In this document: positions 57,994-64,000 of the stretch, piece after piece
Layout of the letters: each line of letters begins with the position of its first letter
How positions within the stretch are numbered: the first letter of the stretch is position 1
Assembly (NCBI RefSeq): GCF_030811595.1
Contig: NZ_JAUSRB010000002.1
Coordinates: 2,046,001 to 2,110,000, forward strand
Direction: 5' to 3'
DNA from: Streptosporangium brasiliense
GTDB lineage: Bacteria; Actinomycetota; Actinomycetes; Streptosporangiales; Streptosporangiaceae
Length of the DNA: 64,000 nucleotides
Notes under the pieces: generated by a model
Database searches by the model: none
What the model saw: only the letters and a program-made list of their open reading frames with translations
What the model was told of the DNA's origin: nothing
Translations under genes and position numbers: made by a program

Positions 57994-58887
57994 TCACGCG
58001 CGCTCCCGGTAGGGGTTGGCCGGCATCCCCTCGACGGAGGTGCGGCAGCGCAGCAGCTCGCCGCCCGCCGTGCCGTCGGAGGCGGTGGTCACATACAGCA
58101 CGTCGAGGTCGGGGCCGCCGAACGCGCAGCTCGTCACGTTGGTGGCGGGGATCTCGACGGTCAGGTCCAGCCGTCCGTCGGGGCGCAGGCGCAGGACGGC
58201 GCCGCCGCCCCACAGCGCGACCCACACGTGGCCGCGGGCGTCCACGGTGATCCCGTCGGGCATCCCCCGCGAGATCTCGGCGAACGTCCGGCGGTTGCCG
58301 AGCCGCCCGTCACCCGGGTCGTAGTCGAAGACGTCCACCCGTCCGGTGGGCGTGTCCACGTAGTAGAGCAGCCGCTCGTCCGGGCTCCAGGCGATCCCGT
58401 TGGAGACCGTGACCCCCTCCAGCACCCGTTCGCAGCGGTGGTCGGGGTCGAGCCGGTAGACCGCGCCCGCTCCGGGGGTGTCGTCCTCCGCCTTGGTGCC
58501 GGCGAAGAACCTGCCCGCGCGGTCGCAGGCGCCGTCGTTCATCCGGTTGCCCGGCCGCTCGGCGGCCGTCACCGGCGCGATCAGCTCCAGGCCGCCGTGC
58601 GCGGCGGCGTCCCCGGTCGTGGGGGCCGCCCACCGGGGCTCGGGGAGTACGGCGAAGCCGTCCCGGACGGCGAGCGCCAGCCCGCCGGCGGCCCTGGGGG
58701 CCACCACCCCGACCGGCTGTCCCACGTCGATCACGCCGTGCGAGCCGTCGGAGGGGTCGAGACGGTGCACCCGGCCCGCCGGGATGTCGACCCACAGGAG
58801 CGTCCCGGTGCGTCCGTCCCACCGTGGCCCCTCGCCCAGCCGCGCCCGGGGCACCGGGACGATCTCCGGTTCCGAGACCCTGGTCAT
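57994..58887 (-). CDS. SMP-30/gluconolactonase-family sugar lactonase
   Basis: A 297-residue six-bladed beta-propeller lactonase. Metal ligands are expected at the glutamate in RLGEGPRWDG, the asparagine/aspartate in GNRMNDGACD and NGIAWSPDE, and the aspartate in MPDGITVDARG. It would hydrolyse the sugar lactone to the sugar acid, the second step of oxidative sugar catabolism. ATG 58887 overlaps the stop of a 14-codon leader frame, and an IclR-type operator lies 56 bp further upstream. It ends at the shared terminator. Confidence 0.9.
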   Translation of the reverse strand: MTRVSEPEIVPVPRARLGEGPRWDGRTGTLLWVDIPAGRVHRLDPSDGSHGVIDVGQPVGVVAPRAAGGLALAVRDGFAVLPEPRWAAPTTGDAAAHGGLELIAPVTAAERPGNRMNDGACDRAGRFFAGTKAEDDTPGAGAVYRLDPDHRCERVLEGVTVSNGIAWSPDERLLYYVDTPTGRVDVFDYDPGDGRLGNRRTFAEISRGMPDGITVDARGHVWVALWGGGAVLRLRPDGRLDLTVEIPATNVTSCAFGGPDLDVLYVTTASDGTAGGELLRCRTSVEGMPANPYRERA

Positions 58888-58928
58888 CGCGGGCTCACGG
58901 TGGGGACGCGCCAGCTGCTGAGTCTCAT
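58884..58928 (-). CDS. 14-residue leader frame coupled to the SMP-30 gene
   Basis: GGGAG lies 5 bp before ATG 58928, which opens MRLSSWRVPTVSPR. Its TGA overlaps the ATG of the lactonase (ATGA). The opening ATGAGACTC also begins the FAH gene at 52588, so it may be a relic of an older start region. A leader role is possible. Confidence 0.4.
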   Translation of the reverse strand: MRLSSWRVPTVSPR

Positions 58929-58942
58929 CCGCACTCCCTTAA

Positions 58943-58957
58943 TTCCGTGATGCAGAA
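58943..58957. promoter_or_regulatory. IclR-type operator before the SMP-30 gene
   Basis: TTCCG-TGATG-CAGAA, one mismatch from the consensus palindrome; it is followed by a half site (ATTCCGAACAGG) at 58962. Confidence 0.65.
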
Positions 58958-59010
58958 TTTGATTCCGAACAGGCTAGAGGAGACCACCGCGGGGAGTGCG
59001 GTGTCAAGGG

Positions 59011-59769
59011 TCAGAGCTGCTCGGCGACCGCCTGCCGCAGGGCCGCGCCGACCTCCTCCATCCTGGCCGGAGGCATGCGGTCCTTGAGGGCCGTCACGCT
59101 CACCGCGGCGACGGGGGTGGGCTTGCCCATGAAGACGGGTGCGGCGACACAGCGCACGCCGGGCTCGTTCTCCTCCAGGTCCAGCGCGTAGCCCCGCTCC
59201 CGGATCTGGGCCAGGTGCGCGGCCAGCTTCGCCGGGCTCGTGATGGTGTTGCGGCTCGGCGCGGCGAGCGGGCCGTATCTCTCCGCCCACGCCTTGACGG
59301 CCTCGTCGGTCGGGTAGGTCCAGGCCAGCAACGCCTTGCCCACGCCGGTGCAGTGCGCGGCGTTGCGCCCGCCCACCACCGAGGTCATCGTGATCGAACG
59401 GACCGCCTCGACCTTGTCCAGGTAGACGACCTCGCCCCCGTCGAGCGTGGCCATGTGCACGGTCTCGGCGAACTCCTCGCTCAGCCGGAGCAGGAGGGGA
59501 CGGACGATGGCGCGCAGGTCCATGGTCTCGTGGAAGCGGAAGGCCGTGGCGAGCATCTCGGAGCCGAGGAAGTAGGGCCCGCTGGGCTCGGGCTGCGCGG
59601 CGAACCCCCGGTGCTTCAGCGCGCCGAGCAGGCGGTGGAGCGAGCTCTTGGGCAGCCCGAGCCGGGTGGCCAGCTCGTCGAGGGTCATCCCCCTGCTGTG
59701 CCTGCCGATCTCCTGCAGGATCAGCAGGGCGCGGTCGACGCTTCCCACCGGAGACTGGGCCTCGCCCAT
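59011..59769 (-). CDS. IclR-family regulator of the sugar-acid island
   Basis: A 252-residue IclR regulator: HTH GMTLDELATRLGLPKSSLHR, then effector domain segments YFLGSEMLATAFRFHETMDL and NAAHCTGVGKALLAWTYPTD, and ENEPGVRCVAAPVF. ATG 59769 follows GAGGAGG. Its own promoter region contains two copies of the palindrome (59786-59820), and the same palindrome stands in front of the other operons of the island, so it is the likely master repressor or activator of the whole set. The expected ligand is a sugar acid or keto-deoxy acid. Confidence 0.92.
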   Translation of the reverse strand: MGEAQSPVGSVDRALLILQEIGRHSRGMTLDELATRLGLPKSSLHRLLGALKHRGFAAQPEPSGPYFLGSEMLATAFRFHETMDLRAIVRPLLLRLSEEFAETVHMATLDGGEVVYLDKVEAVRSITMTSVVGGRNAAHCTGVGKALLAWTYPTDEAVKAWAERYGPLAAPSRNTITSPAKLAAHLAQIRERGYALDLEENEPGVRCVAAPVFMGKPTPVAAVSVTALKDRMPPARMEEVGAALRQAVAEQL

Positions 59770-59785
59770 GGATCCTCCTCAAATA

Positions 59786-59820
59786 TTCCGGATAATGGAA
59801 TGCTATAGCGTTATACGGAA
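59786..59820. promoter_or_regulatory. Two IclR-type operators in the iclR promoter
   Basis: TTCCG-GATAA-TGGAA (59786-59800, one mismatch) and TAGCG-TTATA-CGGAA (59806-59820, two mismatches) have centres 20 bp apart, the same spacing as the pair at 52256-52290. They overlap the AT-rich promoter of iclR, pointing to autoregulation. Confidence 0.65.
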
Positions 59821-60322
59821 CAGATGCTACTTCTGGGCAGGGGCGGAGAGGATGTGCCGGTGCGGCGTGGAAACCGTGACGGTGGAACGTCGAAACAATG
59901 TGCAGCCTATCCATGGCCTTGCGTGACCGACGTCGGCCGGCGGGGATCCGCGCGTGCCGGTCGCACGGGTCGGGAAAGGCGCGTCCCGTGAGGTGCGCAC
60001 GGATGCCTGGAAAGGTTGACGTCACGCTCCGTTCCATGAACGTCTCGGAAATTCACCGAGAATCCCGGAATTCTCCAGGCATCGAGACTCTCCTGGCCGG
60101 GAATTCCCCCGTCCCGGGAATTCCTCGCGGTCCGCGGATTCCTCGCGGTCCGCGGATTCCTCGCGGTCCGCGGATTCCTCGCGGTCCGCGGATTCTCCGG
60201 CCGTCTCCACGGACGTGGCCGGCGGCTGTCACCGTCCGGCGAGGTCACCGTCCGTCATCCGCCTGGTCACAAACGTGATGAAATTCCCCATACGTAACCA
60301 TGTGTCACTACCATCTGCGTCC
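59821..60322. repeat. Gene-free gap with four 18-bp tandem repeats
   Basis: At 60120-60192 the unit ATTCCTCGCGGTCCGCGG occurs four times in a row. In the 60 bp before it, GAATTCC/GGGAATTC elements recur. Both strands have open frames here (Arg/Pro and Glu/Ser repeats), but neither has a ribosome site or codon bias, so I treat it as non-coding. The promoter of the gene at 60323 lies at the right end. Confidence 0.7.
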
Positions 60323-60865
60323 GTGAGTGACAGGCAGCATCCCACCGGCACGGCCGTGTTCGTCGACCAGACCGGCAGACGCCGGCGACTCCTGAAGGCC
60401 GTCGGCATCGGCGTCGGCGCCCTGATTTCCGTGTCGGTGGCGGCCGTGGTCGGCGGACTGTTCACCGGCACGTCGCTGCCGCTGGTCGGCTGGCCCGGGG
60501 ACCGTCCCACGCGGCCGGCGCCCGTCGCCACCACGGCCGGGCCCGAGGGCGGGCCCACGCGGTCGGCGCGGCCCACGCCGAGTGCGGAGGCCACCACGGT
60601 TTTCGCCCGGCAGCGCCCGACGCCGCCGGTCCGCCGCACGGCCCGGCCCACGGTCTCCTCCCCGGCGCGGGTGACGCCCCTGCCGGCGCCCTCGGAGCGG
60701 CCGGCCTCACCGCCCGCCGAGGACCCCTCCACGGCCGCCCCACCGCAGGAACCGACGGCGCCCGAGCAGTCGCCGGAGCCGACCGCCGGACGGACCGAGC
60801 CGCCGGGCCACGCCAAGACCCCGCCCGGCCGTAACCCGGACAAGACCTCAGGGGCGAAGGGATGA
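60323..60865 (+). CDS. Membrane-anchored Pro/Thr-rich protein coupled to a glycosyltransferase
   Basis: A 180-residue protein. Residues ~20-50 form one transmembrane segment after an Arg-rich stretch (RRRRLLKAVGIGVGALISVS, VAAVVGGLFTGTSLPLVG). The rest is a long disordered Pro/Thr/Ala-rich outside tail (RPTPSAEATTVFARQRPTPP). A similar arrangement precedes deacetylase/glycosyltransferase genes in other actinobacteria. GTG 60323 is chosen; an ATG at 60278 is in frame but has a weak ribosome site. Its stop overlaps the ATG of the next gene (60862), so the two are translated together, suggesting an accessory or anchor role. Confidence 0.75.
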   Translation: MSDRQHPTGTAVFVDQTGRRRRLLKAVGIGVGALISVSVAAVVGGLFTGTSLPLVGWPGDRPTRPAPVATTAGPEGGPTRSARPTPSAEATTVFARQRPTPPVRRTARPTVSSPARVTPLPAPSERPASPPAEDPSTAAPPQEPTAPEQSPEPTAGRTEPPGHAKTPPGRNPDKTSGAKG

Positions 60866-63126
60866 GCCCGCAGCCGCCACCGGCGACACAGGTATGGCCG
60901 CCGCTGGATCCGGCCGGGACGGCGGGGTCCGCCGACTCCGCCACCGTCACCCTCGCCGACCTGATGCCGCCCCCGCCCGGGCAGTCCCAGGACGGAGGAG
61001 GGCGCCCCGCGGACCGGGGACGGCGCCGGCGGCAGGGCGACCCGCGAGGGCACTGGTTCCTGGTCGCGGTCGGCGTCGTGCTGATGGCGGGAGCGCTGCT
61101 GCTCAACGGGTACGCGACCAGCACGGTGGGCGAGACGCACGCCGCCCCGCCCCCGGCCGACCGGCCCTCCACCGAGCTCGACGACGTACGGCACGGCGGC
61201 CCGGTGCTCAATCTCACCGGTGCCAGGCCGGACAGTGCCCGCCTCCCGGCCCGCACGGTGGCGCTCACCTTCGACGACGGCCCCGACCCGCGCTGGACCC
61301 CGCAGCTGCTCGACGTGCTCGCCAAGCACTCCGCCAAGGCGACGTTCTTCGCCGTCGGCGCCCGGATCGCCGAGAACCCCGAGCTGGTCCGGCGGATCGT
61401 CGCCGAGGGACACGAGATCGGCAACCACACCTACGCCCACGCCGACCTCGCCGCCGTGCCGGACTGGCGGTTACGGCTGGAGCTGTCGCTGACGCAGAAG
61501 GCGCTGGCCGGCGCGGCGGGCGTGCACACCCGCCTGGTGCGCCCGCCGTACTCCTCCTCTCCGGCGGCCGTCACCGGCCCCCAGCTGCGCGCGCTGCGTG
61601 TCATGGGAGGGGAAGGGTACATCGTCGCGCTCACCGACCTGGACACCAAGGACTGGGCCAGGCCCGGCGTCGACCAGATCGTCCGCGCCGCTCTCCCCCG
61701 CCGGGGCAGAGGCGCGGTGATCATGATGCACGACTCGGGAGGCGACCGCGGTCAGACGGTCGCCGCGGTGGACCGCCTGCTCACCAGGCTCGCCGAGCAG
61801 AAGTATCGGGCGACGACGCTCACCTCCGCGCTCGGTATGCCCTCCGCCCACGCCCCGGCCGGAGACCTGGAGCGCGTCGCCGGCACCGGGCTGGGTCTCG
61901 CCCAGCGCGGGGCGAGCGGCTTCGTCACGGTGATGTCGTGGGTCCTGGCCGTCGCCGGGGGTCTCACCCTGCTGCGGCTGCTGTTCTTCCTGGTCCTGGC
62001 ATGGGTGCACGCCCGGCGCGCACGGGGCGGCAAGAGGCGGGCCGGGCGTGCCCCGGCATGGCCCGCGCCGCCCGCCGTCAGCGTGATCGTCCCGGCCTAC
62101 AACGAGGAGGCCGGGATCGAGGCCACCGTACGCTCACTGGTGAACACCGGCTATCCCGGCGCGCTGGAGGTGATCGTCGTGGACGACGGCTCCTCCGACG
62201 GCACCGCCGCCATCGCCGCCTCCCTCGATCTGCCCGGAGTACGGGTGATCCGCCAGGAGAACGGCGGCAAGCCCGCGGCGCTCAACACCGGTATCGCGCA
62301 CGCCTCGCACGACATCCTGGTCATGGTGGACGGCGACACCGTCTTCGAGCCCGACACCATCGAGCACCTGGTCCGGCCGCTCGCCGACCCGGCCGTGGGC
62401 GCGGTCAGCGGCAACACCAAGGTCGGCAACCGGCGCGGCATGATCGGCCGCTGGCAGCACATCGAGTACGTCATCGGCTTCAACCTCGACCGTCGCGCCT
62501 TCGACCTGCTGGGGTGCATGCCCACCGTGCCGGGGGCGATCGGGGCCTTCCGGCGCTCGGCGCTGCGGGAGATCGGGGGAGTCAGCGTCGACACCCTGGC
62601 CGAGGACACCGACCTGACCATGGCGATGTGCCGGGGCGGCTGGCGGGTGGTCTACGAGGAGAACGCGCTGGCGTGGACCGAGGCGCCGACCTCGCTCGGG
62701 CAGCTGTGGCGCCAGCGTTACCGCTGGTGCTACGGCACGCTGCAGGCGATGTGGAAGCACCGCCGCGCGATCGCGGAGCCGGGCCCGTTCGGCCGGCGCT
62801 GCCTGGGCTACCTGACGCTGTTCCAGGTGGTGCTACCGCTGCTCGCCCCGGTCGTGGACGTCATGGCCGTCTACAGCGTGCTGGTGGGAGATCCGCTGCC
62901 GGTGGTGGCCGTCTGGGCGGGATTCGTGCTCGTCCAGGCGTTCAGCGGCTGGTACGCGCTGCGCCTGGACCGCGAGCGGGCCTCGGCACTGTGGGTGCTG
63001 CCGCTGCAGCAGTTCGTCTACCGGCAGCTGATGTACCTGGTGGTGATCCAGTCGGTGGCGACCGCCGTGCTCGGGGTGCGCCTGCGCTGGCAGACGATCC
63101 GCCGGGAGGGCACTTTCGCGGGCTGA
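60862..63126 (+). CDS. Bifunctional polysaccharide deacetylase/GT2 glycosyltransferase
   Basis: A 754-residue fusion. After a cytoplasmic Pro-rich start and one membrane helix (WFLVAVGVVLMAGALLLNGY), residues ~130-330 are a NodB-type deacetylase with metal site D138/D139 (TFDDGPD) and H189/H193 (HTYAH). A second helix region (~355-380) leads to a GT2 glycosyltransferase with VVDDGSSDGTAA, MVDGDT, the acceptor TLAEDTDLT and the processive QRYRWCYG, followed by four more helices. The pairing suggests synthesis and N-deacetylation of an exported beta-linked polysaccharide such as poly-N-acetylglucosamine. ATG 60862 overlaps the upstream stop. A hairpin follows at 63180. Confidence 0.93.
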   Translation: MSPQPPPATQVWPPLDPAGTAGSADSATVTLADLMPPPPGQSQDGGGRPADRGRRRRQGDPRGHWFLVAVGVVLMAGALLLNGYATSTVGETHAAPPPADRPSTELDDVRHGGPVLNLTGARPDSARLPARTVALTFDDGPDPRWTPQLLDVLAKHSAKATFFAVGARIAENPELVRRIVAEGHEIGNHTYAHADLAAVPDWRLRLELSLTQKALAGAAGVHTRLVRPPYSSSPAAVTGPQLRALRVMGGEGYIVALTDLDTKDWARPGVDQIVRAALPRRGRGAVIMMHDSGGDRGQTVAAVDRLLTRLAEQKYRATTLTSALGMPSAHAPAGDLERVAGTGLGLAQRGASGFVTVMSWVLAVAGGLTLLRLLFFLVLAWVHARRARGGKRRAGRAPAWPAPPAVSVIVPAYNEEAGIEATVRSLVNTGYPGALEVIVVDDGSSDGTAAIAASLDLPGVRVIRQENGGKPAALNTGIAHASHDILVMVDGDTVFEPDTIEHLVRPLADPAVGAVSGNTKVGNRRGMIGRWQHIEYVIGFNLDRRAFDLLGCMPTVPGAIGAFRRSALREIGGVSVDTLAEDTDLTMAMCRGGWRVVYEENALAWTEAPTSLGQLWRQRYRWCYGTLQAMWKHRRAIAEPGPFGRRCLGYLTLFQVVLPLLAPVVDVMAVYSVLVGDPLPVVAVWAGFVLVQAFSGWYALRLDRERASALWVLPLQQFVYRQLMYLVVIQSVATAVLGVRLRWQTIRREGTFAG

Positions 63127-63179
63127 GACGGTCTCCCGGCCTCCCGGTCCCCGGGCTCGGCGCCGGACGGCCCGGACGG

Positions 63180-63217
63180 CCCAGGCGGCCCGGCCCCGGA
63201 CGGCCGGGCCGCCTGGG
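63180..63217. terminator. 16-bp hairpin terminator
   Basis: The arms 63180-63195 and 63202-63217 (CCAGGCGGCCCGGCC core) pair around a 6-nt loop, between the convergent glycosyltransferase and LanM genes. Confidence 0.8.
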
Positions 63218-63249
63218 GCCGGGCCGGCCCCGTCGGCTGGCCGGACACC

Positions 63250-64000
63250 TCATCCCTCCGGGTCGGGCAGCAGGACGGAGGGCAGGGCGCCGCCGGCGCG
63301 CATGCGCAGCAGCTGGTAGGCCACGCCGCCCAGCCCGGGCAGCAGACCGGGGGCGAAGACGTCTCTGGCCAGGCCGCTGACCGGGCCGTGCTCCTCGATG
63401 CCGCCGAGGATGGAGGCGTCCAGCCTCTCCCTGTCCACGCCCCGGGGACCGACGCCGGCGGCCAGCGCCAGGTCGATCACCTCCCAGGCGCCGAGGTCGC
63501 CGTGGCAGAGCGTGTGGTTCCAGCCCAGGCCCTCGCCCCAGCAGGCCGCGGCGGCGCGGCGCAGCGTCTCGCGCCACCGCTCGCCGCCCTCACGCGCCAG
63601 CCGGTCGGCGGCCACCACGCCGACGCCACCGGCGCCGTGGCACCAGGCGGCGGCGGTGATCCCGTCCTCACGCAGGTCACGCCACCCGCCGAGCCCGGGA
63701 TCGTAGAGCGAGTCCTCGTAGGCGAACGCGGCCAGGGCGGTCGTGCCGAAGGCAGGCGCCCCGGTGGGGGAGGCGGTTCCGGCGCCGGAGAGTGGGGTCA
63801 CGGCGTCAGGGGCGGTCGTGCCGGAGGCAGGCGCCCCGGTGGGGGAGGCGGCCAGGCGGGACAGGGCCCAGCCGATGCCGGTGGCGCCGTGGGCGAGGCC
63901 GCCGAGCCCCTGCGGGAAGCGGGCGCTCGGCCAGCAGACCCCCGGCTCCCGGCTCTGGGCGAGCTCGGCCAGCCGTACCCCGATCGCGGCCGCCTGTCCG
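63250..64000 (-). CDS. lanM: Class II lanthipeptide synthetase LanM, C-terminal cyclase part (gene continues off window)
   Basis: The minus-strand frame is open to the window edge; about 250 C-terminal residues are visible. They match the LanC-like zinc cyclase: LGGLAHGATGIGWALSRLAA, AAWCHGAGGVGVVAADRLAR, WNHTLCHGDLGAWEVIDLAL and LLPGLGGVAYQLLRMRAGGA, ending PSVLLPDPEG, a typical LanM end. The cysteine of AWCHGAGG and the Cys-His of LCHGDLG are the three zinc ligands. The stretch between the first two motifs has an in-frame duplication (SPTGAPA(S/F)GTTA). LanM dehydrates Ser/Thr of a precursor and closes thioether rings; precursor and export genes must lie beyond 64000. Confidence 0.9.
   Translation of the reverse strand, partial: GQAAAIGVRLAELAQSREPGVCWPSARFPQGLGGLAHGATGIGWALSRLAASPTGAPASGTTAPDAVTPLSGAGTASPTGAPAFGTTALAAFAYEDSLYDPGLGGWRDLREDGITAAAWCHGAGGVGVVAADRLAREGGERWRETLRRAAAACWGEGLGWNHTLCHGDLGAWEVIDLALAAGVGPRGVDRERLDASILGGIEEHGPVSGLARDVFAPGLLPGLGGVAYQLLRMRAGGALPSVLLPDPEG
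63735..63851 (-). repeat. 42-bp in-frame direct repeat inside lanM
   Basis: 63735-63776 and 63810-63851 differ by one base and are offset by 75 bp (25 codons). They code for the repeated SPTGAPASGTTA / SPTGAPAFGTTA. Confidence 0.85.

Noticed and set aside
60120..60192. Regular direct repeats as a possible CRISPR array
   Set aside because: Four 18-bp units abut each other without spacers; no cas gene is present.
59898..60278. Plus- and minus-strand repeat frames (IPRGPR and ESADRE repeats) in the gap before 60323
   Set aside because: Both come from the same 18-bp repeat read in two directions. Neither has a ribosome site or a coding start, so I kept only the repeat.
1..64000. Search by eye for tRNA, rRNA, insertion sequences, integrases and attachment sites
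   Set aside because: No TPsiC-type GGTTCGAATCC, transposase motif or terminal inverted repeat was noticed; a tRNAscan or IS search would be decisive.

Overview
The window is very GC-rich with strong third-position G/C bias, many GTG starts and many ATGA or GTGA stop/start overlaps. The gene content (RadA-DisA pair, a DivIVA-like coiled-coil protein, SoxR, YbaB/WXG100-type genes, a class II lanthipeptide synthetase) indicates a chromosomal segment of a filamentous actinobacterium. A Streptosporangiaceae-type genome is my guess, but family-level placement is inference. I saw no rRNA, tRNA, CRISPR array, insertion sequence or phage gene.

Layout. 0-10 kb is housekeeping: disA (cut by the window edge), radA, a MerR-thioredoxin operon, a methyltransferase, a TIM-barrel isomerase-like gene, a TetR regulator, an EtfD-like membrane iron-sulfur oxidoreductase, an envelope glycosyltransferase pair and a CsoR-like metal sensor. 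10-20 kb holds hypothetical genes, a gamma carbonic anhydrase, the DivIVA-like protein, GntR, VanZ and dienelactone-hydrolase genes, and a small type VII-secretion-like cluster. 20-28.3 kb is a tightly coupled tryptophan/kynurenine (2-aminomuconate) meta-pathway operon under a divergent IclR regulator. It runs from kynureninase and 3-hydroxyanthranilate dioxygenase down to pyruvate and acetyl-CoA, but the decarboxylase acting on the ring-cleavage product is not in the cluster. 28-51 kb is a mixed accessory region: a secreted LVIVD-repeat protein, a LysE exporter, DUF2293, PoxB, PcaD, a Tat-exported serine hydrolase, an AraC/NmrA pair, SoxR with its box, an AhpD-like protein, a membrane protein plus flavoprotein pair, and a YbdK-type ligase. 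Many short tandem repeats lie in its intergenic gaps and protein C-termini.

48.6-59.8 kb is a sugar-acid catabolic island: GlcF, GlcD, SDR, FAH hydrolase, zinc alcohol dehydrogenase, GH4, GH114, SMP-30 lactonase and an IclR regulator. Nearly every promoter region in it carries the same 15-bp palindrome, TTCCG-N5-CGGAA, so the island reads as one IclR regulon. It also contains several gene relics: an N-terminal D-threonine-aldolase-like stub, an internally deleted amidohydrolase, and an ABC sugar importer reduced to a piece of the binding protein joined to a permease tail. The regulatory sites look intact while parts of the regulon have decayed.

The right edge has a Pro/Thr-rich membrane protein coupled to a bifunctional deacetylase/glycosyltransferase, and then the C-terminal cyclase of a LanM lanthipeptide synthetase that continues off the window. 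That is the entrance to a probable lanthipeptide cluster. All functions are from reading translations by eye; no database search was run.
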